Origin: Gammaproteobacteria bacterium
GTDB taxonomy: Bacteria; Pseudomonadota; Gammaproteobacteria; Chromatiales; Chromatiaceae
Direction: 5' to 3'
Length of the DNA: 64,000 bases
NCBI GenBank assembly: GCA_018812525.1
Contig: JAHJDE010000093.1
Span: 91,288 to 155,287 of the forward strand
The stretch's first letter is position 1, and every line of letters starts with the position of its first letter. The translations under genes were made by a program, and so were the position numbers. The notes beneath the pieces are model-generated. The model had not been told where the DNA came from. It saw nothing but the letters and a program-made list of their open reading frames with translations, and made no database searches. Below, piece by piece: positions 16,331 to 26,046 of the stretch.

Positions 16331-19159
16331 TTAAGCAAAGCGCCGAGACTCGCCGCCGCCGGCGACATTCTCGACACAACGCCCGCACAGTTCCGGATGT
16401 GCCCCATCGGCCCCAACATCCTCGCGGTGGTGCCAGCAGCGTACGCATTTGCTGTGCCCCGAGGCCTTCACAGTCAGCCGCAAGCCGGGCAGATCGGTCT
16501 CCAGCGCGTCGGTCGGGGCCGCCTCCAGGGAATGAAGCCGGGCATGGGAGCTGATCAGGACAAAGCGAAGCTCGTCGCCCAGGGATGACAACAGCGACAT
16601 CCTGGCCGGGTCGCAATAGAGGTCGAGCTCGGCATCCAGGGAGCCCCCGATGCTACCCTCCTTGCGCGCCTGCTCCAGGTGTTTGGAGGTCGCCGAGCGG
16701 ACCGTCAGCACCTCGTCCCAGAAGGCGCGCCCCAGGGCATCGCCCTCGGCCAGAGGAAAGAGCCCTGCGTACCAGGTCTCAAGAAAGACAGATTCGCTCC
16801 GCTCACCCGGCAGGTAGTCCCACATCTCGTCGGTGGTGAAGCTCAGTACCGGGGCCAGCCAGCGAACGAAGGCCTCGGCAATGTGGTACATGGCCGTCTG
16901 GGTGGAGCGGCGGGCGATACTGTCAGCCCGGCATGTATATTGGCGGTCCTTGGTCACATCCAGGTAGAAGCCACCCAGGTCGGTGACGCAAAAGTTATGG
17001 ACCTTTTGATAGATCAGGTGGAACTGATAGTCGCGGTAGGCCTGGACGATCTCCTGTTGCAACTGAAAGGCCCGATCGACCGCCCAGCGGTCGAGGGCGA
17101 GCATTTCGCCCGGTGCCACCTGATCCCTGGCCGGATCGAAGCCGGCCAGATTCGATAGGAGATAGCGGCCGGTGTTGCGGATGCGCCGGTAGGCATCGGA
17201 CATGCGCTTGAGGATCTCGTCTGAGACCGACATTTCGCTGCGGTAGTCGGTCGCCGCCACCCAGAGGCGAATGATGTCCGCCCCCAGCGTCTTCATCACG
17301 TCCTGTGGCCGCACGACGTTGCCAAGGGATTTGGACATCTTGCGGCCCTCGGCATCGACGGTGAAGCCGTGGGTCAGCACCTCACGATAAGGCGCTCGGT
17401 CGCTCATGGCCACCGAGGAGATGAGCGAGGATTGGAACCAGCCGCGATGTTGGTCTGAGCCCTCCAGATAGAGATCGGCGGGGACAGCCAGTCCCTCCCG
17501 CCGCTCCAGCACAGAGGCGTGGGTCACGCCGGAGTCGAACCAGACATCCAGAGTGTCTAACACCTTCTCGTACTGATTCGCCTCCGCGCCCAGCAGATCT
17601 TCCGTCTTCAGATCGAACCAGGCCTGGATGCCTTCTGCCTCGATCCGCTTGGCTACTTCCTCAATCAGACGAGGGGTCTCGGGATGCAGCTCATTGCTCT
17701 GACCATGCACGAAGAGGGTAATCGGCACACCCCAAGTACGCTGCCGGGAGATGCACCAGTCGGGCCGATTGGCCACCATCCCTTCGATGCGCGCCTTGCC
17801 CCAGTCAGGCATCCAGCGCACCTGGTCTATCTCCCGCAGGGCGGCCTCGCGTAGCCCTTTGCGCTCCATACCGATGAACCACTGGGGGGTGGCGCGAAAG
17901 ATAATCGGGGTCTTGTGGCGCCAGCAGTGGGGGTAGCTGTGTTTTATTCGCGCCTCGGCCACCAATGCCCCCCTCGTCTTGAGCACATCGATCACCTTCT
18001 CGTTGGCGGTAAAGACGTGCTCCCCCTCGAAAAGTGCAGTGCCTTCGACAAATCGACCATCGCCACCGACGGGGTTGTCCACCGGCAGGTGGTAGCGCTG
18101 TCCGACGATATAGTCGTCCAGGCCGTGGCCGGGTGCGGTATGGACGGCGCCAGTGCCGGCGTCCAGGGTAACGTGCTCACCCAGGACTACGGGGACATCG
18201 CGGTCGTAGAAGGGGTGTTGTAGCCGGAGCCCCTCCAAGGCAGCGCCATGGCCGTAGGCGATCACCCGGTAGGACTCCATGCCCCAGCGGCTGAGGGTAT
18301 CCGTCAACAGCCCCTCAGCGACCAGCAGGCGCTCCTTGCCATGCGAGCCCTCAACCTGCACCAGGGCATATTCCAGCGCAGGATTGAGCGCTACCGCCTG
18401 GTTTGCCGGCAGGGTCCAGGGGGTTGTGGTCCAGATCACCGCCGAGACCGGTCCTTCCCCGTGACCGTCTGGCACAGAGTGGCAGAGGGTGAAGAGTGCC
18501 TCCTCGTCCAGGACCGGGAAGCGGACGTCGATAGCGAAGGACTCCCTGTCCACGTATTCCACTTCTGCCTCAGCCAGGGCCGAGCCGCAATCGGTACACC
18601 AGTGGACCGGCTTGTAGCCCTTCTGCACATGGCCGTTGGCCACGATCCTGCCAAGGGCGCGGACGATGTCCGCCTCAGTCTCGTAGTCCATGGTCAGGTA
18701 GGGATGGTCCCAGTCACCCAGGACGCCGAGCCGCTTGAAGTCCTCACGCTGCCGCTTCACCTGCTTGGTGGCGTATTCTCGGCAAGACTGGCGGAACTGG
18801 GCGGGGGTCACCTTGCGGCCCGGCTTGCCCACTTCCTTCTCAACCTGCAACTCGATGGGCAGGCCGTGACAGTCCCAGCCCGGAACATAAGGCGCGTCGA
18901 AACCATCCAGGGTCCGGCTCTTGACGATGAGGTCCTTCAGCACCTTGTTGACTGCGTGGCCGATATGGATCTCACCGTTGGCATAGGGAGGACCGTCGTG
19001 GAGGATGAATTTGGGCCGCCCGGCGCAGGCCGCGCGGATCATCCGGTAGAGATCCTTCTCCTGCCAGGCCGCCAGCATCCCGGGCTCGCGCTGGGCCAGG
19101 TTGGCCTTCATGGGAAAGCCGGTATTCGGCAGATTCAGGGTTTCCTTGTAGTTGCTCAC
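16331..19159 (-). CDS. ileS: Isoleucyl-tRNA synthetase
   Basis: Class I synthetase charging tRNA-Ile, 942 aa, the bacterial type with a C-terminal zinc finger. The signatures are [12 protein letters not shown] (HIGH) and KMSKSLGN (KMSKS), with the editing domain block TWTLPANQA-like [15 protein letters not shown] and [12 protein letters not shown]. The zinc ligands at the end are CVRCWHHR and CGRC. It starts with GTG at 19159 (GAAGG upstream). Order ribF-ileS-lspA is the standard gammaproteobacterial arrangement; fkpB and ispH, which often follow, are absent here. Confidence 0.98.
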   Translation of the reverse strand: MSNYKETLNLPNTGFPMKANLAQREPGMLAAWQEKDLYRMIRAACAGRPKFILHDGPPYANGEIHIGHAVNKVLKDLIVKSRTLDGFDAPYVPGWDCHGLPIELQVEKEVGKPGRKVTPAQFRQSCREYATKQVKRQREDFKRLGVLGDWDHPYLTMDYETEADIVRALGRIVANGHVQKGYKPVHWCTDCGSALAEAEVEYVDRESFAIDVRFPVLDEEALFTLCHSVPDGHGEGPVSAVIWTTTPWTLPANQAVALNPALEYALVQVEGSHGKERLLVAEGLLTDTLSRWGMESYRVIAYGHGAALEGLRLQHPFYDRDVPVVLGEHVTLDAGTGAVHTAPGHGLDDYIVGQRYHLPVDNPVGGDGRFVEGTALFEGEHVFTANEKVIDVLKTRGALVAEARIKHSYPHCWRHKTPIIFRATPQWFIGMERKGLREAALREIDQVRWMPDWGKARIEGMVANRPDWCISRQRTWGVPITLFVHGQSNELHPETPRLIEEVAKRIEAEGIQAWFDLKTEDLLGAEANQYEKVLDTLDVWFDSGVTHASVLERREGLAVPADLYLEGSDQHRGWFQSSLISSVAMSDRAPYREVLTHGFTVDAEGRKMSKSLGNVVRPQDVMKTLGADIIRLWVAATDYRSEMSVSDEILKRMSDAYRRIRNTGRYLLSNLAGFDPARDQVAPGEMLALDRWAVDRAFQLQQEIVQAYRDYQFHLIYQKVHNFCVTDLGGFYLDVTKDRQYTCRADSIARRSTQTAMYHIAEAFVRWLAPVLSFTTDEMWDYLPGERSESVFLETWYAGLFPLAEGDALGRAFWDEVLTVRSATSKHLEQARKEGSIGGSLDAELDLYCDPARMSLLSSLGDELRFVLISSHARLHSLEAAPTDALETDLPGLRLTVKASGHSKCVRCWHHREDVGADGAHPELCGRCVENVAGGGESRRFA

Positions 19160-19239
19160 GGAGTTACCTTCAATTGTGACTGACCCGTTCAGGCCAGCCG
19201 TTTATGTCATAAAGATCTGTATTGTACGGCAAACCGGGC

Positions 19240-20172
19240 TCAAGCCAGGCCGAGGATATGTCTCGCTTCGTAGGCATCATGGTCTATCTGGCGCCGCAAC
19301 TGCTCGAAGGAGTCGAAGCGCCGCACCTCGCGGATGCGCTGGACGAACTCCACCTCCAGATGGCGGCCGTAGATCTCGCGGCTGAAGTCGAAGAGATGCA
19401 CCTCCAGGAGATAGCGCCCATCCCCCGCTACGGTGGGGCGTACACCGATATTGGCGACACCCGGCAGGCATCCCCCTTCCAGGCCGAAGACGCGGACGGC
19501 GAAGACCCCGCTCAAGGGGCTGATGAGACGATGGAGATTGAGGTTGGCGGTCGGGAAGCCCAGGGTACGTCCCCGTTTGTCTCCATGGGAGACGCGTCCT
19601 CCAATGCGGTAACTCCGGCCCAGGCAAGTGGCGGCCGTCGTCAGATCGCCCGCCTCCAAAGCATTGCGGACGCGGGTGCTACTGATCCGCGCCCCGTCCA
19701 AGGCGACCGTCGGGAGATGGTCCACGCTGAAACCTGCTTCGACGCCGATTCGCCGAAGCAGGCCCACATCCCCTTCGCGACCCTTGCCGAAGCGGAAGTC
19801 GTCTCCCACATAGAGATGGCGCACCCCGAGCCCCGCCGCCAGGATGTGCCGGACGAATGCTTCGGCATCCATGGCCGCAAGTTTTTGGCCGAACTCCAGC
19901 AACAACAACCGCTGGATGCCAGCGTCCCGGATCGCCAAGACCTTCTCCCGAAAACGTGTCAGACGGGCAGGTGCTCTGGCTGGGGCGAAAAATTCCAGCG
20001 GCTGCGGTTCGAAGATGATCACCGTCGCCGGCACCCCCAAAACGCGCCCCTCAGCCAATAACTCGGCAAAGACAGCCAGATGACCGCGATGGACGCCATC
20101 GAAATTGCCGATCGTTGCCACACAACCTCTGTGTTCGGTGCGAAGATTATGGAGACCGCGAATGAGCTGCAT
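19240..20172 (-). CDS. ribF: Bifunctional riboflavin kinase / FAD synthetase
   Basis: Makes FMN and FAD from riboflavin. The 310 aa protein has an N-terminal adenylyltransferase domain (ATIGNFDGVHRGHLAV, then LYVGDDFRFGKGREGD and ISSTRVRNALEAGDL) and a C-terminal kinase domain (GRVSHGDKRGRTLGFPTANL). ATG 20172 is preferred over the TTG at 20181, with AGG upstream and the usual MQLIRGLHNLR beginning. It precedes ileS by 80 nt. Confidence 0.97.
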   Translation of the reverse strand: MQLIRGLHNLRTEHRGCVATIGNFDGVHRGHLAVFAELLAEGRVLGVPATVIIFEPQPLEFFAPARAPARLTRFREKVLAIRDAGIQRLLLLEFGQKLAAMDAEAFVRHILAAGLGVRHLYVGDDFRFGKGREGDVGLLRRIGVEAGFSVDHLPTVALDGARISSTRVRNALEAGDLTTAATCLGRSYRIGGRVSHGDKRGRTLGFPTANLNLHRLISPLSGVFAVRVFGLEGGCLPGVANIGVRPTVAGDGRYLLEVHLFDFSREIYGRHLEVEFVQRIREVRRFDSFEQLRRQIDHDAYEARHILGLA

Positions 20173-20323
20173 CGATGCCAACCTGCCAGACCTGCTAAAA
20201 GTGAAAATAGGGGACAGACCAATATTCTCCCTGCCAACGGATTTGCTCGATCCGTCCTTCTACACCCATCGGCAGGGTAGCCTATAATCACCGCATCCCG
20301 CGAATATTAACCGAGGTTTCCCC

Positions 20324-20445
20324 ATGGCCCTTGCCGTTGCCCCCTCCAATACATTCAGGGCGAGCTTTGCTCGGAAGTTCGTCACGAATACATCGACGGA
20401 CGGGTCTACGCCATGTCCGGCGCGGGCAAGAAACACAACCGCCTA
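20324..20445 (+). pseudogene. Remnant of a Uma2-family (DUF820) endonuclease gene
   Basis: An ATG frame reads MALAVAPSN, then a different frame from 20353 reads IQGELCSEVRHEYIDGRVY and AMSGAGKKHNRL, the N-terminal signature of Uma2/DUF820 restriction-endonuclease-like proteins. About 150 residues of the usual C-terminal part are missing. The change of frame and loss of the 3' part mark it as a broken copy. The rest of the 20173-20550 gap holds a short hairpin and the ribF promoter region, with no other gene seen. Confidence 0.7.
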
Positions 20446-20480
20446 TTTTCGCGGCAGAGCCGCTCCCACCGCCGCGAAAA
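20446..20480. repeat. 10-bp inverted repeat at the end of the Uma2 remnant
   Basis: TTTTCGCGGC and GCCGCGAAAA pair perfectly around a 15-base loop. It lies exactly where the Uma2 homology stops and may mark the deletion point, or serve as a terminator of speE on the minus strand. Confidence 0.6.
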
Positions 20481-20550
20481 GAGATCGGTAGCGCTGACGG
20501 ACTACCATCGGACGGTGTCGGCGCGACCCGTAGGAGCAAATGACCAACCA

Positions 20551-21420
20551 CTAACCTTTGCTGCACCACCCAGCGACTGCCTGTTTGAAGAATTCTGGCT
20601 GGGCGAGGGAGCCGCGATGGATGTCGGCGTTGTAGTAGCGGGTCTGGAAGGGGCGTCCTTCCACGTCCGCTTCCCGGAAGCCTTCGATCTTGCCGCCCTT
20701 GCGGCCGATGGTGGCGCTCCACCAGCCCGAGGGATAGATGGGCTGGGGGAAGAAGAGGGTGCGCACATCGTCGAATCCGGCCTTGCGCAGGCTCTTGTGC
20801 ATCTTTTCGATGATCTCCATGTGCAGCAGGGGCGATTCGCTCTGCTGCACCACCATGCCGCGCTCGCCAAGCGCCTGGTGGCAACCTTTGTAGAATTCCG
20901 GGGTGAAGAGGACTTCGCCGGGGCCGATCGGGTCGGTGCTATCGACAATGACCACATCCAGCGATCCGGCCGGGGCCTCGCAAATCCACTTGATCCCATC
21001 GTCAAACAGGAGTTCGGCGCGGGGATCGCCGTTGGATTCACAGAGTTCGGGGAAATGGACCTCGGAGAGGCGGGTGACCAATTCGTCGATGTCGATCTGA
21101 GTCGCCCTTTCCACGGTCGGGTGCTTCAGCACCTCGCGCAGGGTGCCGCAGTCGCCGCCGCCGATGATAGCCACCCGGCGCGGGTTTTCATGGGTGAACA
21201 GCACGGGGTGGGACATCATTTCGTGATAGAGGAAATTGTCCCGGCTGGTTACCATGGTGCAGCCGTCGATCACCATGAAGCGGCCCCAGTCGGTGGTGTC
21301 GTATATGGTGATTTTCTGAAACGGGCTCTGTTCCTCGTCGAGTTTGGCTTTGACTTGCAACGAGAACGCCGAGCTGGTGCCATGGTGGATTTCGGTAAAC
21401 CAGTTTTTATCCAGAGACAT
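20551..21420 (-). CDS. speE: Spermidine synthase
   Basis: Transfers an aminopropyl group from decarboxylated SAM to putrescine. The 289 aa protein begins MSLDKNWFTEIH and has FMVIDGCTMVTSRDNFLYHEM, the binding motif VAIIGGGDCGTLREVLKH, QIDIDELV and the catalytic-loop block VVIVDSTDPIGPGEVLF. ATG 21420 has GGTGA upstream. It overlaps, head to head, the start codon of the plus-strand thioredoxin-like gene. speA, another polyamine gene, lies 2.7 kb away. Confidence 0.97.
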   Translation of the reverse strand: MSLDKNWFTEIHHGTSSAFSLQVKAKLDEEQSPFQKITIYDTTDWGRFMVIDGCTMVTSRDNFLYHEMMSHPVLFTHENPRRVAIIGGGDCGTLREVLKHPTVERATQIDIDELVTRLSEVHFPELCESNGDPRAELLFDDGIKWICEAPAGSLDVVIVDSTDPIGPGEVLFTPEFYKGCHQALGERGMVVQQSESPLLHMEIIEKMHKSLRKAGFDDVRTLFFPQPIYPSGWWSATIGRKGGKIEGFREADVEGRPFQTRYYNADIHRGSLAQPEFFKQAVAGWCSKG

Positions 21421-22675
21421 GTCGATCACCCTATTGAAAAGATGGCGGCATTTTAGCCTATCGGCGCTGCTGCCCCTCATGATTTTGGCCTCTTCCCCCC
21501 AAGAGGTCTTCGCGCAGACGCCCGCGAATGCCAGTCATGCCCATGAACGAGTCCAGATGTATTTCTTCTGGTCCGCCAAGTGTCCCCATTGCCGCGAAGC
21601 CCTGCCTTTCATCAAGTCCCTGCAACAGGAATTGGATTGGCTGGATGTTCAGAGTCGCGAACTGACCCAGAGCCGCGAGAGTGTCCGTCTCTACCAGTCC
21701 ATGGCGGCGGAGGTTGGGGAGGAGGCCCGCTCGGTCCCAGCCTTTTTCATCTGTGGCCGTATGTACGTGGGCTACGACAACCCCGACGGCATGGGCAAGA
21801 CCTTGCGACAGGCCTTGCTTGATTGCCGCCAGGGATTGGCAGCCACGGAGACTTACTCAGCCCTGCCGGGGGGCATAGACCCGAACCGGATGTCCCTTCC
21901 CCTCTTCACCCTCACCATCGCAGCCCTCGACGCCTTCAATCCCTGCGCCTTTTTTGTCCTGCTCTTTCTGCTCAGCCTTATGGTCAATGTCCGCAATCGA
22001 TGGCGCATGCTGCTGGTTGGCGGGGTCTATGTCTTCATCTCCGGCCTAGTTTATTTCCTCTTCATGGCTGCCTGGCTCAAGCTCTTTCTGGTGATCGGAG
22101 CGCTGCCTTGGGTCACCGGTGCCGCCGGCCTGCTGGCCCTCACCATCGGCGGCCTGAATATCAAGGACTTCTTCCTGTTCAAGAGAGGCCCCTCCCTTTC
22201 CATTCCGGATTCCGCCAAACCGGGCCTTTTCGACCGCATGCGCAAGCTGTTGTCGGCGGAGAACATGACTGCCATGTTGATCGGAACCACCGTGCTGGCA
22301 GTGGCCGCCAATGGTTACGAATTGCTCTGCACCGCCGGGTTCCCCATGGTCTATACGCGGGTGTTGACCCTACAGGCCGGCGCCGAGCCTGCTTATTATC
22401 TATACCTGCTGCTCTACAACCTGGTCTACGTCACCCCCTTGCTGGCCATCGTGCTGATCTTTACCGCTACCATGGGCCGCCGGAAGTTGAGCGAACGGGA
22501 GGGGCGTGGTCTGAAGCTCCTTTCTGGCCTGATGATGGCGGGGCTGGGTCTTCTGCTCCTGATCGCACCCCAGGCCCTGGGCAATCTTTTCTCTGGCTTG
22601 GGCTTGCTGGCCGGGGCTTGCGTTATCACCTTGCTTTCGCTGCGTTTCCTGGGGGGCGGCACGGAGCCGGTGTAA
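21419..22675 (+). CDS. Thioredoxin-domain / DsbD-like transmembrane fusion protein
   Basis: 418 aa protein that probably carries reducing equivalents across the inner membrane. A signal-like N-terminus (KRWRHFSLSALLPLMILA, then VFAQTPA) is followed by a periplasmic thioredoxin fold with the redox pair CPHC (near residue 52) and VPAFFICG. From about residue 165 there are six or seven hydrophobic helices with a conserved Cys in NPCAFFVLLFLL and another in ANGYELLCTAGFP, matching the paired membrane cysteines of the CcdA/DsbD family. Start ATG 21419 gives the best signal peptide; TTG 21434 is possible. No cytochrome-maturation or Dsb genes are adjacent, so the periplasmic target is unknown. Confidence 0.75.
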   Translation: MSITLLKRWRHFSLSALLPLMILASSPQEVFAQTPANASHAHERVQMYFFWSAKCPHCREALPFIKSLQQELDWLDVQSRELTQSRESVRLYQSMAAEVGEEARSVPAFFICGRMYVGYDNPDGMGKTLRQALLDCRQGLAATETYSALPGGIDPNRMSLPLFTLTIAALDAFNPCAFFVLLFLLSLMVNVRNRWRMLLVGGVYVFISGLVYFLFMAAWLKLFLVIGALPWVTGAAGLLALTIGGLNIKDFFLFKRGPSLSIPDSAKPGLFDRMRKLLSAENMTAMLIGTTVLAVAANGYELLCTAGFPMVYTRVLTLQAGAEPAYYLYLLLYNLVYVTPLLAIVLIFTATMGRRKLSEREGRGLKLLSGLMMAGLGLLLLIAPQALGNLFSGLGLLAGACVITLLSLRFLGGGTEPV

Positions 22676-22756
22676 ATTGACGAATGTCAGAAGTGCGTTG
22701 GTCGATCCGTGTTTTGATGCCGACCTTTCGACCTTAATGATGTTAGGAGTATGGGG

Positions 22757-23650
22757 ATGATCCCGGAGCAGAGCCCGTTCAACCTGAGTAACGATGAGGC
22801 ATACCGCGCATGGCGTGATACCAAGCTGGAGTCCTACCCGGCCTCCATCGAACAATTGATCGTCGAAATCAAGGACCCGCGTCAACTGACCCCCACGGAG
22901 CGGGAGGCCATCCTGGCGCGTGTCCGTAAGGCCAATATGGCGGTCTATGTCAGCGACACCGTTGGCGATGAGGACAAGCAGATTTCGCACAGGGTAAGCG
23001 CCCAATTCGGTCTCACTCGTCTCTGGCTCGATCCCAACCGGCTGGCCGACGATGATGGGGTTACCTCGCTGAGGGTGCGCGAGGACGACGAGGTCCGGAC
23101 CCTTTACATCCCCTACACCAACCGCCCCATCCACTGGCATACCGATGGCTATTACAACGAGCCGGACAAGCAGATCGGCGGCCTGAATCTTCACTGTGTG
23201 CGCCCCGCCAAGGAGGGAGGAGAAAATACCCTGATGGATCACGAGATCGCCTACATCCTGCTGCGCGATGCCGACCCGGAATATATCCGCGCCTTCATGG
23301 AGCCGGATGCCATGACCATCCCGCTCAACGACCAGCATGGCTTCAACCGGCCGGATCGGCCAGGCCCGGTCTTTTCGGTGCATCCCGAAAGGGGTTATTT
23401 GCACATGCGCTACACCGCGCGCAGGCGCAACATTTTCTGGAAAGATGATGAACAAACCCGGCGTGCGAGGGAGGCGCTGGAATCCCTACTCGCCAGCGAT
23501 ACCCCCTACATCTATCGCGCCACGCTTCAACCTGGCATGGGTCTGATCAGCAACAACATTTTGCATGATCGAAGTGGTTTCAATGACGATCCTGCGCATC
23601 CGCGCTTGCTCTATCGGGCGCGGTTCTACGATCGGGTTGGTGGCACCTGA
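22757..23650 (+). CDS. TauD/TfdA-like Fe(II)/2-oxoglutarate dioxygenase family protein
   Basis: 297 aa protein resembling 2-oxoglutarate-dependent oxygenases. The metal motif is HWHTDGYYN (HxD, near residue 133). A distal His lies in NNILHDRSGF, and the Arg of LLYRARFYD is in the position that binds 2-oxoglutarate. ATG 22757 has AGGAG seven bases upstream; ATG 22751 is too close to it. It stands alone between the thioredoxin gene and a small secreted protein. Substrate unknown; related genes recur in sulfur-oxidising Gammaproteobacteria, a recollection not checked here. Confidence 0.7.
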   Translation: MIPEQSPFNLSNDEAYRAWRDTKLESYPASIEQLIVEIKDPRQLTPTEREAILARVRKANMAVYVSDTVGDEDKQISHRVSAQFGLTRLWLDPNRLADDDGVTSLRVREDDEVRTLYIPYTNRPIHWHTDGYYNEPDKQIGGLNLHCVRPAKEGGENTLMDHEIAYILLRDADPEYIRAFMEPDAMTIPLNDQHGFNRPDRPGPVFSVHPERGYLHMRYTARRRNIFWKDDEQTRRAREALESLLASDTPYIYRATLQPGMGLISNNILHDRSGFNDDPAHPRLLYRARFYDRVGGT

Positions 23651-23796
23651 GGGACCAACTCTCGGTCTGAATAAGCTGGCAGATTGTATTTTGCAGGTGA
23701 CGATGGGGCTCACTCGTCCCTAGAATAGGCTGCGCCAGCCAGTTCTATCCCGCATGGCGTGATGCGCTATCAACCAACTCCAGGAGCGATCCACAG

Positions 23797-24018
23797 ATGC
23801 ACAAGTTTGCCGTAGCCGTGCTTTTGGCAACCCTCCCCCTCTCCTCCTTGGCCGGGGAGGCTGATATACAGGCCCAGTGCGAACAATATGCCATCGAGGA
23901 CAGGGTGGCTGCCGATGAGAAGGAGGCCTATATGAAGGATTGCATCCTCTATCTGACCGAGGAGCAGGCCGCCGGTGAGGGCCAGGGCCAGGAGGAGGCC
24001 CCGCCCGCCAAGGAATGA
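23797..24018 (+). CDS. Small secreted protein, unknown function
   Basis: 73 aa. The first 19 residues (MHKFAVAVLLATLPLSSLA) are a signal peptide with cleavage at LAG. The mature part is about 54 residues, very acidic, with two cysteines (QAQCEQYA and MKDCILYL) that could form one disulfide, and a Glu/Gln/Pro-rich tail. I do not recognise the family. It lies alone ahead of a hairpin and speA. Codon use looks like its neighbours, supporting a real gene. Confidence 0.65.
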   Translation: MHKFAVAVLLATLPLSSLAGEADIQAQCEQYAIEDRVAADEKEAYMKDCILYLTEEQAAGEGQGQEEAPPAKE

Positions 24019-24063
24019 AATAACTGATCACGTCCTTCCTCAGCGCAATATTTCCTTGCGCAT

Positions 24064-24093
24064 AGGCCCATCCGTCCGGGTGAGGATGGGCCT
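24064..24093 (+). terminator. Hairpin terminator after the small secreted protein
   Basis: AGGCCCATCC and GGATGGGCCT form a perfect 10 bp stem with a 10-base loop, followed by GTTCTCG, a weak U-tract. It separates the small gene from speA. Confidence 0.6.
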
Positions 24094-24164
24094 GTTCTCG
24101 CTGCTTCCCTCCTCTTGCAGACTCTGGGACACTAGCCGGCAATCTCTTCTTCGAAGCAGCGGCC

Positions 24165-26042
24165 ATGACAGAAACGACCAAAGCCATTCAGCAGACATAC
24201 GGTATCAGCCGCTGGGGCAGCGGATTCTTCGAGATCGGTGAAAACGGCCACCTTTTCGCGCGACCCAACCCCCAGGGCGAGACCTGCATCGATCTTTACC
24301 GGCTGGCCCATGAGATCCGGGAAACCGGCCTCTCCTGGCCGGTCCTGGTCCGCTTCACAGATATCCTGCATCATCGGGTTGCTTCCCTCTGCGCAGCCTT
24401 CCGGGAAGCCGCCGCCGAGCTCGACTATGGCGGCAGGCACAGCTCAATCTACCCCATCAAAGTGAACCAGCAGCGGATCGTGGTCGAGGAGATCCTTGCC
24501 AAGGGGGGGGGGTGCGTTGGCCTGGAGGCGGGGAGCAAGCCGGAGCTGATGGCGGTGCTGGCCCTATCCCGCCCCGGAAGCGTCATTGTCTGCAACGGCT
24601 ACAAGGACCGCGAATATATTCGTATGGCCCTGATTGGCCTTGCCCTGGGCCATCGCGTCTATATTGTCATCGAGAAGCCTTCCGAGTTCGATCTGGTGCT
24701 GGGCGAGTCGGACGATCTGGGCATCCAGCCCTTGCTAGGGGTTCGGGTACGGCTGGCCGCCTCGGCCTCGGGCAACTGGCAGAACAGTGGCGGCGATAAA
24801 TCAAAATTTGGCCTTGCCTCTATGCAGGTGCTGGAGTTGATCGATAGGCTACAACAGGAGGGTCTGCTCGACAGCCTGCGCCTCATCCATACCCACATCG
24901 GTTCGCAAATCCCCAATCTGCGCGATATCCGCCGCGGCATGGGGGAGGTTGCCCGATTCTATGGGGAGTTGCGCCGGCTCGGGGCAGGGATTGAGATTGT
25001 GGATGTAGGTGGCGGGCTCGGCGTGGATTACGAGGGCACAGCCACTCGCCACTATTGCTCCATGAACTACAGCATGGAGGCCTACGCCCGCGAAGTGGTA
25101 AAGGCATTGAATCGCATCTGCCAGGAACAGGGGCTGCCCGCGCCCGACATCTTCACCGAGTCGGGCCGGGCCGTTACGGCCCATCATGCCGTCCTGATCG
25201 CAAACGTCAGCGACCGGGAATACGCCCCCGAGGTCCTCCAGCCCCCACCCGTTCCCGACAACGCCCCCGAAGTCCTCCACACCCTGGCCCACAACTTCCA
25301 CCACGCCGATGAAGTCTCCACTTTGGAGCTCTACCAGGAGGCCCGTCATGGCCTGGAGGAGTCCCACGAGCTCTTTCAGCAGGGGGGCATGACCCTGGAA
25401 CAGCGCGCCTTGGCGGAGCAGCTCTTCTACGCCACCTGCCATCGCGTCTATCCGCTCCTTCAGCCGGGCTCTCAGCGCCACGGCGAGATCCTCGCCGAAC
25501 TGCACGAGACCCTCGCCGACAAGCTCTTCATGAACCTGTCCCTGTTCCAGTCCATGCCTGACATCTGGGCCATCGATCAGATATTCCCGGTAGCTCCCCT
25601 CCATCGCTTGGACGAAGAGCCCACCCGTAGCGCCATCATGCATGACCTGACCTGCGATTCCGATGGCCGCATCCAATTCTATGTCGAGCGTGACGGCGTG
25701 GAATCTACGCTCCCCGTGCATGCACCCGTACCCGGCGAACCCTATCTGTTCGGTTTTTTTCTGGTGGGCGCCTACCAGGAGATCCTCGGCGATATGCACA
25801 ATCTGTTTGGGGACACAGACGCCGTCAATGTGGAACTGACCCCGGACGGCTACCGGCTGACCCAGCCCGAGCAGGGCGATACTGTCGATGAGCTGCTGCG
25901 CTACGTCCATTTCGATATCGATGCCATGCTCGACAGCTACCGCAAAAAACTCCATGCCGCCAGGATTCCTGCCCGCGCGGCCGACCAATACTACGACGAA
26001 CTCAAGGCCGGCCTGCACGGTTACACCTACCTAGAAGACTGA
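24165..26042 (+). CDS. speA: Biosynthetic arginine decarboxylase
   Basis: PLP enzyme turning arginine into agmatine, the first step of putrescine synthesis by the agmatine route. The 625 aa length is normal. PLP lysine lies in SSIYPIKVNQQ near residue 100, followed by the barrel blocks GLEAGSKPELM, KFGLASMQVLELI, IHTHIGSQIPN and VDVGGGLGVDYEGT, and the second-domain motif FTESGRAVTAHHAV. polA begins only 4 nt later, so the two may be co-transcribed. Confidence 0.97.
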   Translation: MTETTKAIQQTYGISRWGSGFFEIGENGHLFARPNPQGETCIDLYRLAHEIRETGLSWPVLVRFTDILHHRVASLCAAFREAAAELDYGGRHSSIYPIKVNQQRIVVEEILAKGGGCVGLEAGSKPELMAVLALSRPGSVIVCNGYKDREYIRMALIGLALGHRVYIVIEKPSEFDLVLGESDDLGIQPLLGVRVRLAASASGNWQNSGGDKSKFGLASMQVLELIDRLQQEGLLDSLRLIHTHIGSQIPNLRDIRRGMGEVARFYGELRRLGAGIEIVDVGGGLGVDYEGTATRHYCSMNYSMEAYAREVVKALNRICQEQGLPAPDIFTESGRAVTAHHAVLIANVSDREYAPEVLQPPPVPDNAPEVLHTLAHNFHHADEVSTLELYQEARHGLEESHELFQQGGMTLEQRALAEQLFYATCHRVYPLLQPGSQRHGEILAELHETLADKLFMNLSLFQSMPDIWAIDQIFPVAPLHRLDEEPTRSAIMHDLTCDSDGRIQFYVERDGVESTLPVHAPVPGEPYLFGFFLVGAYQEILGDMHNLFGDTDAVNVELTPDGYRLTQPEQGDTVDELLRYVHFDIDAMLDSYRKKLHAARIPARAADQYYDELKAGLHGYTYLED

Positions 26043-26046
26043 TGCA

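Noticed and set aside
18248-19183. 311-residue plus-strand frame opposite ileS, and similar long antisense frames at 38777-39679, 55835-56776 and 59682-60935
   Set aside because: Each lies fully opposite a gene with clear motifs, has no ribosome site and no recognisable domain.
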